Of a DNA stretch of 64,000 nt, positions 17,110-26,718 are shown piece by piece (the first letter of the stretch is position 1; every line of letters begins with the position of its first letter). A program made the translations under genes and the position numbers. The notes beneath the pieces are model-generated. The model saw only the letters and a program-made list of their open reading frames with translations. It did not search any database and was not told the origin of the DNA. The DNA comes from an uncultured Pirellula sp. (GTDB lineage: Bacteria; Planctomycetota; Planctomycetia; Pirellulales; Pirellulaceae), in assembly GCA_903892355.1 (NCBI GenBank), contig CAITIE010000135.1, positions 1 to 64,000 on the forward strand, written 5' to 3'.

Positions 17110-20100
17110 TCACTCTTCGCGGTATGCCCGCCCCCGAATACGTCGGAATGGCTCGCTCAGAACAATCGCGACAATCGTATCGGAGATTCGGTCGTTGCTC
17201 TCCTGCTGCCTAGCGATCGTGCTTAGGAGTGGTTCATCCGACAATTGTACCGATCTTCCCAAAGCATACCCCAAAAGTTTGCGGTTGAACTGCTTGCGGA
17301 AGTCTGCACCGCGGCGATTGGAAAGGTACTCTCTCAAATCGTTCATTCCGCGGATTTCAGTTCCGTCAGGAAGCTTTGTCTCGGTGTGGATTTCCAATCC
17401 CAAACTATCTTTGGTGCGGAAACGGCCGATGGCATCGTACGCTTCCAACGCAAATCCGAAGGGATCGATCCGTTGATGGCATTTCGCGCAACCAGGATCA
17501 CTGCTGTGCTTTTCGATCAATTGGCGTTCGGTCATCCCGGCAGGAGGCGTCTCGGAAAGTACCGGAACATTCTTAGGGGGCTTGGGTAGTTTCTCCCCCA
17601 ATACAACTTCGCTCAGCCAATTGCCCCGCAAAATTGGACTGGTCCGGGAGGCCCCAGATTGCTTGGCCAAGGTCGAGCCCAGAGCCAGGATCCCACCGCG
17701 GCCATGTTTACGAATCCCCTCCACTCGGCGCCATTGGGTTCCCGTGACCGAATCGATGCCGTAAAACTTGGCCAAGTTCTCGTTCAGGAACGTATGGTCT
17801 GCGTTGAGCATGTCCATCACTGCGCCATCATTCCGGAGCATGTCGGCCATGAACAGAATCGATTCCTTGTAAAGATCCGAGCGGAGCGAAGCGAACTCGG
17901 GAAAGTGGGATTCGCTTTTCTCATCGAGTTGATCGAGATCTCGGATGTGCAGCCACATGCAGCCGAACTCGACCGCCATCCTTTCGGTGCGAGAATCACG
18001 AAGCATCCGCCGGACCTGAGCCTCGAGCACTTCAGGTCGTTGCAATGCTCCGCTGGCGGCGAGATCGAGCAGTTCTTGATCGGGTGCTGATGCCCATAGA
18101 AAATAACTCAATCGATTGGCTAACTCGACACCCGAGATCTGGGTCGGTTTGTCGGATTCTCCTGGAATCTCAGTTCGGTATAAGAACTCTGGAGAGACAA
18201 GGATTCTAGCGACAACCAATCGAATCGCCTCCTCGTGCAGGGTTTCTTGCCCTCGCAACGAATCGTAGAGCGACCGAAGCGTTTTTTTCTGCTCCTCGCT
18301 CACCGGGCTCCGAAACGCACGTTCAGCAAAACGTACAACATCATTCCAATGAGCCGCTTCAGCGGCGGTTTTCCGCTCACGAAACACCTCCGCTTTTTTC
18401 AGCAACGGTTCTCGCAATGGCTCGAACGCACTCGGGTCTGCATCTTGGGTTGCAAATTGCCATAGTTGTTCGTAGGCGTCGACCGATTTTAGAGCATCTT
18501 GACTGACGAAGTGGAGCTCATCCCAAAGACGATTCAACTCGGCGACTTCGGATTCGGAGAGCATCAATCGCTGCAGCGCATCGTCCTCGCGATAAAAAAG
18601 AGTCAATGTGACCACTTCATCGACCGGTACGATCTTTGTGTAACAGAGAGCGATCGGGAACAATTCCCGAAACTTTGAAAACGAATTCCGAATGCGCTCT
18701 TCGGACTCGCTATTTGGAGTCACCACGATCGGTGAGGCAATCAGTACTTGTCGCGATGGATTCGTCCAATTGGGGTCCTGGTTTTTGATCGTTGTCGTTG
18801 GGATCTTCGCGGCATCGGGCTTGGGTGCGTCAACACCGACAGAGAACTGGACACTTCCATCGCGACCCAATACAGGATGCAGCTTTCCAGTCGTCACCAG
18901 CTCCGTGTTGGCCGCCAAACTCGCCGGGATGCGGATTGCGATGGACTTTGGTGAGGCCACAAAGTAATCGCTCGTAGCGAGGTCCACCCCGTTGGGTTGA
19001 GGACCGAACAACGACGCCTCCAAACCATAAGCAGCGAGATCCTTGGCGTCGGGCTGCGCAGCCTCTGGGTTTGCAATTGCAGTCGCCATCGCCGCCGCGA
19101 AAAAAGGTCCGCTTGATGACAAGATCTGCCGCACCAAAACCGCATCGGGTGAATCGGTATTCAACCCCTCCCCTCGGCTCGTCACCAGTTGCTCAATGCG
19201 CGAAGCAAGGTTTTTGCGAACTTCCGAGTTCGGCTCATTGAGCCACGATGCCAACACGCTGCCGGTCGGGATGACCGAACCGGCTCCACCGATTCGATTC
19301 GGGGGAACTGTCGGTTCCGCAAAAAACTCCCAAACATTGGCACGCCCCTTGGAATCCGCATGTGGATTGCCGGCGTGAATATCTCCGGAAACATCGCGGG
19401 TTAAATTCCACGTTTCCTCGGCCGATGCAATCTCCAAATCGATCGTGGTAAGGTCGCATGAATGATTGCCGTCTCTAGGTTCGACAACGAGAACAACATG
19501 CTCTCCTTCGCGAACGAGGAGCGATTCAAAAGGACCGATAGGGACCGCATTGGCACCGTTGGAGAACCCGGCACCTAATACTTGCCGCAATGCTCCGCGA
19601 CGAAGCTCCAACCGCCAAGCGATCCCGTTCCCGCATTCGGTATGCGCGTGCTTGACCATGGCTTTGCAGCTAGCGATCAATTTGCTCGGAGCTGCCCACG
19701 AGACACAGATACCCTTCGATGGCGAGGGATGGACGGCAATGCTCTTGGGAAGCATGTTTCCGGGAATTCGAACTTGTTGATCCGATGAGTTCGCAATGAT
19801 GCTGAGAGCATCTTCGGCCACCCAGCCGCGGATGAATTCATACTCCGACAAAGTCTTACTTTGCTGCTTGAGTCGGCCTTGGTTCGCGGAATCCGTACCG
19901 TTGGCAGGGATTACCCCCAAATACCCACCCCATGCATTCACAAACTCGGGTGCCAACCCCTTCGATTTAGCGGCATCGACTAGTGCCATGGATTGTTGGT
20001 CCTCAAGCCATGCATCGATTACGTTGAGCGATTCATCGATTTGGGGAAGAGATGTTTCACGTTGGCGTTCCATCGCTCGTACCAGCCCATTCACATCGCG

Positions 20101-21411
20101 AAGGAGCAAATCGGGGCGTCCCGGGGCGACCAACCTGGGACGCTCTAGATAAGCCACATCCCCGGAGGAACCATCTCCCGCATCGTTGACCTGCAGATAG
20201 ATCGTGACGTCCCCTTCCTCGTTTTGATTGGGCCCTTTGGGATTGGGGATCGGGAATCGGAGCTCATGCTCGGCGCGTATCGGATCAACCGGTTCCTGCC
20301 ACGCCGATGGCCCATTCCGCTTCCCGATGTGCCCAACACTCGTGAACCGCCACAAGGATTTTTGCCAACCCAGAATCTGCCCGAGGAGATCCTTCGAACC
20401 CTCCTCCCCGCGTTCTTGCCATTGACGTCGCAAGCTCCCCAGCAACCCATCCCATTGCGATCGGGGGGAGGTGTCCGCGAGGGCTTGCCAAAGCGTTTTT
20501 AGGTACTTGGGACTGAGCTTCTTTTCATTGGCGATGGTTTCGATGGCAATGTCCGCCGTTGGTCCTCCCGGTTTCTGAGTCAGCCGCCGAACATCATCAG
20601 CCGCCGCAAGGTACAGCTCGATCGGCAACCGACCTCCCTGGTTGGTCTCGAAAACGATCCCTTGGAGGTTGACCGTATCGCCCCCTTGGTTGTTGGCGTA
20701 GCGTGCATAAAACTTGCGGATCTCATCCACTTTTTGATTCGTCATGTCGCTCGCCGATGGATTGGCCGAGAACACGAAGCCATCTGGGAGAAGCACCAAA
20801 TGCTCCGCGACTTGTTTGGCAGCATCAAGGTACTTTCGCACCAAGGCTGGCGACATGACGAGAGAGGCTCCCGTGTTGGAAAAGCCTTCACCTGCAGCGC
20901 TGTCCGCGGGAAATTCCTTCGCTGGGTCCAATTCCGGAACTCCCGTTAGATCCCGAAGCGTGTACGTGTACTCGGCATTGTTCAAGCGCCGCAGAACCAC
21001 CGGCCCTGGATCGCCAGCTTGTTTGGCAGCCTCCAACGCCAGCCAACGCTCGATCCAATGGCTCAACGTCTTGGCGTCCGCATCCGACAATTGCGGCGAA
21101 TCGGGAGGTGGCATCTGGTTCGTACGAAGCTGATCAAGGGCACGCTGATAATGACGTATCCCTTTTTTGACCTCCGCCCATTCTTTGATCGATGCAAAGT
21201 CGATATCCGCTTCGCTCAAGTCTGGGTTATGGCATTCGGTGCAGTACTTCTGAACGATCGGAGCCACTTCTCGACGATAAGCTTTTTGCAACTCGGTTTC
21301 AGATTCCTCCGCTCGAACGCAACCCACCACCGTGGACCAGCCCGAGGTCGCGGCGAGGACAAATCCGCCCAGACGCCATAAGGTCCGCACTGAGGGAATA
21401 AATCGGGCCAT
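17110..21411 (-). CDS. Giant DUF1587/DUF1592/DUF1588/DUF1585 cytochrome-like protein
   Basis: A protein of about 1,433 residues. After a signal peptide comes a heme c motif CTECH in a PSCyt1-like segment, then a DUF1587-like region (LRRLNNAEYTYTLRDLTGV). A very long middle part of some 500 residues follows, including a beta-rich module with VTIYLQVNDAGDGSSGDV. The C-terminal third is DUF1595/DUF1592 (VVARILVSPEFLYRTE, LANRLSYFLWASAPD), DUF1588 (LGSTLAKQSGASRTSPILRG and a second heme site CAKCH before QRIDPFGFALE), and DUF1585. The frame is open 17 codons further, but the ATG at 21411 gives a cleaner signal peptide. The family function is unknown; a role in surface polysaccharide oxidation is only conjecture. 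It pairs with the DUF1552 gene downstream. Confidence 0.9.
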   Translation of the reverse strand: MARFIPSVRTLWRLGGFVLAATSGWSTVVGCVRAEESETELQKAYRREVAPIVQKYCTECHNPDLSEADIDFASIKEWAEVKKGIRHYQRALDQLRTNQMPPPDSPQLSDADAKTLSHWIERWLALEAAKQAGDPGPVVLRRLNNAEYTYTLRDLTGVPELDPAKEFPADSAAGEGFSNTGASLVMSPALVRKYLDAAKQVAEHLVLLPDGFVFSANPSASDMTNQKVDEIRKFYARYANNQGGDTVNLQGIVFETNQGGRLPIELYLAAADDVRRLTQKPGGPTADIAIETIANEKKLSPKYLKTLWQALADTSPRSQWDGLLGSLRRQWQERGEEGSKDLLGQILGWQKSLWRFTSVGHIGKRNGPSAWQEPVDPIRAEHELRFPIPNPKGPNQNEEGDVTIYLQVNDAGDGSSGDVAYLERPRLVAPGRPDLLLRDVNGLVRAMERQRETSLPQIDESLNVIDAWLEDQQSMALVDAAKSKGLAPEFVNAWGGYLGVIPANGTDSANQGRLKQQSKTLSEYEFIRGWVAEDALSIIANSSDQQVRIPGNMLPKSIAVHPSPSKGICVSWAAPSKLIASCKAMVKHAHTECGNGIAWRLELRRGALRQVLGAGFSNGANAVPIGPFESLLVREGEHVVLVVEPRDGNHSCDLTTIDLEIASAEETWNLTRDVSGDIHAGNPHADSKGRANVWEFFAEPTVPPNRIGGAGSVIPTGSVLASWLNEPNSEVRKNLASRIEQLVTSRGEGLNTDSPDAVLVRQILSSSGPFFAAAMATAIANPEAAQPDAKDLAAYGLEASLFGPQPNGVDLATSDYFVASPKSIAIRIPASLAANTELVTTGKLHPVLGRDGSVQFSVGVDAPKPDAAKIPTTTIKNQDPNWTNPSRQVLIASPIVVTPNSESEERIRNSFSKFRELFPIALCYTKIVPVDEVVTLTLFYREDDALQRLMLSESEVAELNRLWDELHFVSQDALKSVDAYEQLWQFATQDADPSAFEPLREPLLKKAEVFRERKTAAEAAHWNDVVRFAERAFRSPVSEEQKKTLRSLYDSLRGQETLHEEAIRLVVARILVSPEFLYRTEIPGESDKPTQISGVELANRLSYFLWASAPDQELLDLAASGALQRPEVLEAQVRRMLRDSRTERMAVEFGCMWLHIRDLDQLDEKSESHFPEFASLRSDLYKESILFMADMLRNDGAVMDMLNADHTFLNENLAKFYGIDSVTGTQWRRVEGIRKHGRGGILALGSTLAKQSGASRTSPILRGNWLSEVVLGEKLPKPPKNVPVLSETPPAGMTERQLIEKHSSDPGCAKCHQRIDPFGFALEAYDAIGRFRTKDSLGLEIHTETKLPDGTEIRGMNDLREYLSNRRGADFRKQFNRKLLGYALGRSVQLSDEPLLSTIARQQESNDRISDTIVAIVLSEPFRRIRGRAYREE

Positions 21412-21792
21412 GGTTAAAAATGGGGCAGAGGCTGAGGTTCGCATGGCAGGGGAGAATCGCAAAGCAGGGGATCAGAACAAACCACGGCGGGGGGGGATCG
21501 CTTTCAACCAACAGAATTTTGGTCGAAACGAAGGCAAAGGAGGGGACTCCCTAAGCATACCTGATCCTCAACCGAGTTGCACGACTTAACCGCCATCCGA
21601 TTTTTCTTAACCGATGTTCAGTTTTCCTAGAACTTCGAATTTGCCAGGATTCGTGGGGCAGCACGAAATGGGTTGGTCAATCGTCCCGAAATGGCCTTTA
21701 ATCCAAATCCAAAAAATGCTAATTCGTTCTCTGCAGTCGAGTTTGAACCTCGCACCAAACCTACCTAGGTAACCGTAATTCCATCTCGGCAT
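21412..21792. other. Divergent intergenic region without gene
   Basis: This spacer separates the leftward DUF1592 gene from the rightward lipoprotein gene. It holds a run of eight G at 21489-21496 and, just before the lipoprotein gene, the palindrome TACCTAGGTA. I see no gene in it. Confidence 0.5.
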
Positions 21793-22281
21793 ATGAATTT
21801 TGCGAAAGCCCGAAAATCTGAACGACGCATCCAAAGCGGCGGTTGGCTGCCTTGGGCCATGCTCGGGATTCTATCGATGGTGCCAGGATGCCAAGCGTGG
21901 CCGGGCAATCAAGCCATGCGTCAGTACCAATTGGAGAGCGACCGATTGCTGTCCGAGTTCCGAAGCCAAAAGAAGCGAGCGGAAGAACTGGAACAACGCA
22001 ATTATCAATTGGAACAACGGCTTGGTGAAAGCGAAAAACTGATCGCCCGGCTCCAGGGACGCTCAAACTCTCGGGTTGCAGATTCCGGCGCACGCGCCGA
22101 CGGACGAACACTTGCCGATCTCAGCAGCAATCCACCCGGCACTACGAAAAAGATCCCAGGGCTTGGCTTGCCCGATGATACGCCGGGTACCGCTGGGCGA
22201 CTGACATCGGGAGCCGGAACCGGTACACTCAATGGCGATCCGACGCGTTCGAACCAATGGCGCCCGATAACCGGCCGATAG
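21793..22281 (+). CDS. Small coiled-coil lipoprotein
   Basis: A 162-residue protein of unknown function. A basic N-terminus and a hydrophobic stretch (residues 18-30) end in VPGC with the candidate lipidated cysteine C33. Residues 40-90 form a clear coiled coil (RLLSEFRSQKKRAEELEQRN, QLEQRLGESEKLIARLQ). The rest is a glycine/proline-rich, low-complexity tail. A lipid-anchored, rod-like envelope protein is inferred. It lies 33 bases upstream of the GNAT frame in the same direction, so it may be first in that transcript, although its function need not be related. Confidence 0.75.
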   Translation: MNFAKARKSERRIQSGGWLPWAMLGILSMVPGCQAWPGNQAMRQYQLESDRLLSEFRSQKKRAEELEQRNYQLEQRLGESEKLIARLQGRSNSRVADSGARADGRTLADLSSNPPGTTKKIPGLGLPDDTPGTAGRLTSGAGTGTLNGDPTRSNQWRPITGR

Positions 22282-22314
22282 CTCTCCAGGCCATCGCCGC
22301 AGATCCGATCATCC

Positions 22315-23031
22315 GTGGATCCGACGCTCCTCGCCCAGCCCCCTTCGTCTCGGTCACGAATGTATCGTTGCATCGTTGGTTCTACGGAATTACTGCATCT
22401 TGGTCACTGCATCTTGAATCCAACAACACCCGAACTGAAGTTTGTGGAACTCCGAGGCGATACCTCGATGAAGGATGGTAGTTTTGATACCGTTCGACAG
22501 CTGAGGTACCGAGTGCTCAGGGAGCCATTGGGAATGCCCTACGAAAGCACTTTGTTCGCAGGTGACGATTTGGACTCCACGGTCCACGTAGTTAGCTATC
22601 GCGTGGACTCATCGTTGCATGAACCTATCGGCTGCTTGACTTTGCTCATTCCCGAAGCAACGAGCGGCACCATGGATGACAACCCGGATGCAACGCCGTT
22701 GGTACCATCGAATCAAGTGCAGTTGCGAGGCATGGCGGTTCTGCAATCGTATCAGGGGTTAGGGAGCCACCGCAAAGCCAACAACGACGGCGAATGCGAG
22801 TACAATGAACGCAACTCCCGTATCGGTGTAGGTGGTGCGTTGTTGAACTACGTTCACCGGATGGCCAAGCTCCATGGCTGGGAATTATGGTGCAATGCTA
22901 GAGAGTCTGCTGTTTCCTTTTACGCGAAATACGGTTGGAGTGTAGAAGGAGAACTTTTCGAGATTCCAAAGATCGGCCCACATTACGTGATGCGTTGGAA
23001 TCATTGCATGTTTTCGGAAGATACCAAATGA
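22315..23031 (+). CDS. GNAT-family N-acetyltransferase
   Basis: A GNAT acetyltransferase, recognised by VRQLRYRVLREPLGMP at the start of the fold, the acetyl-CoA-binding part RIGVGGALLNYVHRMAKLHG, and the terminal NARESAVSFYAKYGW motif. The start is uncertain. The longest frame begins at 22315; ATG codons at 22360 and at 22468 (MKDGSFDTVRQLRYR) are alternatives, and the last one coincides with the beginning of the recognisable domain. An insertion of about 30 residues separates the central strand from the Q/R-x-x-G-x-G/A-like loop. The gene shares an ATGA overlap with the following epimerase gene, so it is translationally coupled to it. The substrate may be an amino acid or a muropeptide product. 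Confidence 0.8.
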   Translation: MDPTLLAQPPSSRSRMYRCIVGSTELLHLGHCILNPTTPELKFVELRGDTSMKDGSFDTVRQLRYRVLREPLGMPYESTLFAGDDLDSTVHVVSYRVDSSLHEPIGCLTLLIPEATSGTMDDNPDATPLVPSNQVQLRGMAVLQSYQGLGSHRKANNDGECEYNERNSRIGVGGALLNYVHRMAKLHGWELWCNARESAVSFYAKYGWSVEGELFEIPKIGPHYVMRWNHCMFSEDTK

Positions 23032-24071
23032 AGCTATCGTACAAATCGTTCGAAGTTCACAAGCGCGTCGCACTTGCGATCAGTCGTGGAGTCCAAGCTG
23101 CTTCACGAAATATCGAAGTCCGGGTTCTCGCTGAGGGTATCGAGGGAATTGGTGAAGCTGCCGAGTTCTCCATCCCACAGACAACCCAACCCTCGGAGTT
23201 TCTCGAACACGAGCTAGCGCGATCTGTGGAACTGCTCCGGCTCTTTCACCCATGGCAACGGGAAGGCATTGAGCGAGCCCTTCGGGATGAAGGAGTTGCC
23301 TCGTCGGTCATCGCCGGAATCGACATGGCGCTTTGGGATTGGTGCGGCAAGGTTACGCATCAGCCTGTATGGCGATTGTTGGGTGCGTCGCAATCTGCAG
23401 CGGTTCCCACGTCGGTCACGATCGGAATCTCTAGCCCAGCAGCAGCCCAGCAGCGCTGGACGCAGTGGCTAGGAATCGGCATGATCCGTGCCGTCAAAAT
23501 CAAAATGGGATCGACCGATGGAATTGCCGCGGATCAAGCCATGTTTGAAGCCGTTGCGAAATTGCTACCCGACGGGATCCACAAAAGTGTCGATGCCAAC
23601 GGTGGCTGGTCGACGAGCGACGCGATCGAGATGTGCTCCTGGTTGGCTCAGCGCGGAGTCGATCATGTCGAACAGCCTACTCCTCCAGGCAACCTGGCTG
23701 CCTTGGGTGAAGTGCATCGCGCATCCCCCATACCCGTGATGGCGGATGAGAGTTGTCGCACGAGCAACGATATCCCGTTGTTAGCATCATCCTGTAGCGG
23801 TATCAACATTAAGATACTGAAGTGCGGCGGGTTGAGTGAAGCCCTACGCATGATCCATTGCGCTCGAGCCATGGGCTTGAAAGTCATGCTCGGCTGTTAT
23901 TCTCAAACAAGCCTTGGAAATACCGCCGCCAATCAACTGGCATCCTTGGTCGACTATATCGATTTGGATAGCCACCTCAATCTAAAGAACGATCCCTATA
24001 TGGGCTGTCGACTGGACAACGGATTCTTAATCAATCGCGAAATACCAGGACTCGGAGTAACGCATGCCTAA
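23028..24071 (+). CDS. dgcA: Enolase-superfamily epimerase, dipeptide epimerase / N-acetyl-D-Glu racemase type
   Basis: A 347-residue enzyme of the muconate-lactonizing subgroup of the enolase superfamily. Acid/base lysines lie in K157-x-K159 (VKIKMGS) and K262 (INIKILKCGG). The metal ligands are D189 (VDANGGW), E215 (VEQPTPP) and D240 (MADESC). The C-terminal IDLDSH gives the D-x-D substrate motif of L-Ala-D/L-Glu epimerases. Because the next gene is a DUF1611/DgcN homologue, the closest described pair is DgcA-DgcN, in which DgcA racemises N-acetyl-D-glutamate; I infer that function from context. L-Ala-D-Glu epimerisation in murein recycling is the alternative. The ATG at 23028 overlaps the previous stop by four bases; the frame upstream of it is inside the GNAT gene. 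Confidence 0.85.
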   Translation: MKLSYKSFEVHKRVALAISRGVQAASRNIEVRVLAEGIEGIGEAAEFSIPQTTQPSEFLEHELARSVELLRLFHPWQREGIERALRDEGVASSVIAGIDMALWDWCGKVTHQPVWRLLGASQSAAVPTSVTIGISSPAAAQQRWTQWLGIGMIRAVKIKMGSTDGIAADQAMFEAVAKLLPDGIHKSVDANGGWSTSDAIEMCSWLAQRGVDHVEQPTPPGNLAALGEVHRASPIPVMADESCRTSNDIPLLASSCSGINIKILKCGGLSEALRMIHCARAMGLKVMLGCYSQTSLGNTAANQLASLVDYIDLDSHLNLKNDPYMGCRLDNGFLINREIPGLGVTHA

Positions 24072-25134
24072 ACACCCGCAGTACGACGCAACCGATAAAC
24101 TAGCAATCCTCTTGCATGGAGGAATCCTCGGGATTCATGGCAAAACCGGATTGGCCATCCTTCGATTTGCCCCCGAACGAGTCGCCGTTGTTATCGACTC
24201 CCAAACGTCCGATGGTAACCTCGCCGAGTTGACGGGGATTCCGCTTCAACGGGACATACCGATCGTGGCCACCGCTGAGGAAGCACTCAGCTTCCACCCA
24301 CAGACATTGGTTCTGGGATTGGCAGCGCTCGGTGGCAAGCTCCCCGAAGAGTGGCTCCCCGATTTGATGGCCTCGCTCCGAGGTGGATTGAACATCCTCA
24401 ATGGATTACACACCCATCTCGCTCATCATCCGAAGCTTGCACCTCACCTTCAGCCCGGTAAATGGATCTGGGACATCCGACAGGAACCACACGGTTTGGT
24501 TTCGGGGATGGGGACAGCCCGCCTGCTCCCATGCAAAAGGGTCTTGTTTGTCGGAACCGACATGTCGATCGGCAAAATGTCTGCTGCGATCGCGTTCCAT
24601 CGCGCTGCTCGAGATCTTGGCATCCGATCGAAATTCATGGCAACAGGCCAAACGGGAATCATGCTCGAAGGGGATGGAATCCCCCTTGACGCTATCCGAG
24701 TGGACTTCGCATCGGGTGCTGTCCAGCAAGAGGTCACCGCATGCGCCCAAGGCAATGACGTCGTGTTTATCGAAGGCCAAGGTTCCTTGCTCAACCCGGC
24801 GTCGACAGCAACACTTCCCCTGCTGCGGGGCTCGCAACCAACCCACTTGGTGTTAGTCCATCGTGCCAACATGCACCACCTTCGCGATTTCCGCTGGGTA
24901 AAGATCCCACCGCTTCGCGATGTTGTCGCAATGTATGAGTCCATCGGGAGCGCCGGAGGAGCGCTCGCGCCCGTGCGTGTTGCATGCATTGCCCTCAACA
25001 CCCATGGATTAAGCGATGCGGAAGCTCGATACGAACGCGATCGAGTTCAAGCGGAAACGGGGTTGCCTGCGGACGATGTCGTCCGCTGGGGAGCCGACCG
25101 ATTGCTGCCTACATGCATCGACAGCCACCGTTAG
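24064..25134 (+). CDS. dgcN: DUF1611 family protein, DgcN-like
   Basis: A 356-residue DUF1611 protein. It has an N-terminal Rossmann-like part (AILRFAPERVAVVIDSQTSD) and a P-loop-like segment FVGTDMSIGKMSAAIAFHRA near residues 162-181. Further family motifs are TGQTGIML and the EGQGSL box. DgcN homologues have been assigned as D-glutamate N-acetyltransferases that feed the N-acetyl-D-Glu racemase DgcA; here the reading frame overlaps the epimerase gene by 8 bases, which matches that partnership. The combination would turn D-Glu released from peptidoglycan into N-acetyl-L-Glu. No deacetylase is nearby. The DUF1611 family assignment is firm; the DgcN function rests on family and context. Confidence 0.82.
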   Translation: MPKHPQYDATDKLAILLHGGILGIHGKTGLAILRFAPERVAVVIDSQTSDGNLAELTGIPLQRDIPIVATAEEALSFHPQTLVLGLAALGGKLPEEWLPDLMASLRGGLNILNGLHTHLAHHPKLAPHLQPGKWIWDIRQEPHGLVSGMGTARLLPCKRVLFVGTDMSIGKMSAAIAFHRAARDLGIRSKFMATGQTGIMLEGDGIPLDAIRVDFASGAVQQEVTACAQGNDVVFIEGQGSLLNPASTATLPLLRGSQPTHLVLVHRANMHHLRDFRWVKIPPLRDVVAMYESIGSAGGALAPVRVACIALNTHGLSDAEARYERDRVQAETGLPADDVVRWGADRLLPTCIDSHR

Positions 25135-25155
25135 GGAAGCTCTTCTGCCGTTCCA

Positions 25156-26718
25156 TCAAAAGCGGATACGCAGAAGTGTGAAATCATCGTCTAGCGTCGT
25201 ATCCCCACGCCGCCGTTGGCATTCCAGAAACCACGCTTCTGCCATGTCGTTATCTTGGATATGCTCAAGAAGGAAGTGGTCCAAAACCTCGGCATCCATC
25301 ATCGATCCATCGCCGTGGATGACTTCAAAACATCCATCCGTGAGTACGACAAGATGGGATCCCTCGGGAACCGAGCAGGTCAACTGGTCATAATCCATTC
25401 CTTCGATGATGCCGATGATCGCTCCCGTTGACTTTAGTCGGTGGAGGGATGGACGCTGTTCGCCAGGTGTAAATAGCATCGCAGCAGGGTGCCCTGCGCC
25501 ACCGTACCTCAGCGTACGAGTCTCGATGTTGTAGACCCCGTACCAGATCGTAAAGAATCGATTGTTCTGCTGCTCGATGAGGAACATGTTATTGAGCGTC
25601 CCGAGCACGTCTGCTGGCTGACGCATGTCCGAAACGGGCAAGGACCCACTCCTCAGGACGTTGATCGCCGTCGCTGACAGCAACGATGCACCGACCCCAT
25701 GCCCACACACGTCGAGCACGTACATCGCCAAATGGCTCTTATCGATCCAATGATAGCCGAGCGCATCACCACCGAGTTCCGAGCAGGATTGATGCTTCCA
25801 TGTCACTTGCAAAGGGGTCTCAACAGGGACGGGAAACAAGGAGCGAAGATACTCCTCAGCTTCCTCCAACTCGTGCGTAAGTCGCTTTTGCGTTTGCAAA
25901 ATCTGTTGAAGGTAATTCTGTTCCTTGTCACGCATCGCCTTTTTCTCGAGACAAGCGCTAATGCGGGCTCGCAGCAGCGTCGGATCGAAGGGCTTGGGAA
26001 GATAGTCTTCCGCTCCGGCTTCGATACACCGAATGACGGACTCCAGTTCGTCTAACGCGGAGATCATGATCACCGGAATATGACACGTCGCTTCATTGCT
26101 TTTGAGACGAATCAGCGTTTCGTACCCATCCATGACAGGCATCATGATGTCCAACAAGACCAGATCAAAAGCACCTGTGTCCACCATACTCAGCGCTACA
26201 GCCCCATTTTCCGCCACCGATGTCTGCAGACCATTTCGCTGCAGTCTTCGCACGAGCACGTCACGATTGGTCGGCTGGTCGTCGACCACCAAAATACGTC
26301 CAACCATTGGATTCGGCGCATCAGGGGAAGCATCCATCGATTTCCCGGTCGATTTCCCATTCGTTTTTTCAACAGGATGCGGATCAACATAGCTCCTGTT
26401 GGACGAACGGTTTACCTCGGAGGACTCCACAGGTTCCACCGGAGGCAGTTTTAGAAACTTGGTCGTCAAGTGGGTATCGACCAGCTCCAACAACCGCCGA
26501 CTCGCCTTTTGAATCCTTTGCAAATCAGAAACTACAGATGTTTGTCCGGCCGATTCTGCATCCTCTTCGAGCATCTCGCCGTACCCGAGAATCTGATTGA
26601 GCGGTGTACGAAACTCATGCCGAACGTGACTTAATAAGTCCGCGTTGGCTTCGAAGGCGAGCTCTAGCAATCGCTTAGGATCGGTCGGACTTTGGAGTGG
26701 ATTTGGGTTTTGGCTCAT
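25156..26718 (-). CDS. HisKA-REC-PP2C (SpoIIE-type) signalling protein lacking an ATPase domain
   Basis: A 520-residue cytoplasmic protein. Residues 25-85 are a histidine-kinase dimerisation domain with H34 in LSHVRHEFRTPLNQILG, but no HATPase domain follows. Residues 140-260 are a receiver domain with acid pocket D146-D147, phospho-acceptor D190 (LVLLDIMMP) and K242. Residues 290-520 are a PP2C/SpoIIE phosphatase with ELGGD (D318) and LDVCGHGVG (D336) metal sites. This looks like a phosphorelay-controlled serine phosphatase; H34 could only be phosphorylated by another kinase. It overlaps the single-receiver gene upstream by four bases (ATGA), and the hybrid kinase precedes both. The downstream antagonist or anti-sigma target is not in the window. 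Confidence 0.9.
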   Translation of the reverse strand: MSQNPNPLQSPTDPKRLLELAFEANADLLSHVRHEFRTPLNQILGYGEMLEEDAESAGQTSVVSDLQRIQKASRRLLELVDTHLTTKFLKLPPVEPVESSEVNRSSNRSYVDPHPVEKTNGKSTGKSMDASPDAPNPMVGRILVVDDQPTNRDVLVRRLQRNGLQTSVAENGAVALSMVDTGAFDLVLLDIMMPVMDGYETLIRLKSNEATCHIPVIMISALDELESVIRCIEAGAEDYLPKPFDPTLLRARISACLEKKAMRDKEQNYLQQILQTQKRLTHELEEAEEYLRSLFPVPVETPLQVTWKHQSCSELGGDALGYHWIDKSHLAMYVLDVCGHGVGASLLSATAINVLRSGSLPVSDMRQPADVLGTLNNMFLIEQQNNRFFTIWYGVYNIETRTLRYGGAGHPAAMLFTPGEQRPSLHRLKSTGAIIGIIEGMDYDQLTCSVPEGSHLVVLTDGCFEVIHGDGSMMDAEVLDHFLLEHIQDNDMAEAWFLECQRRRGDTTLDDDFTLLRIRF

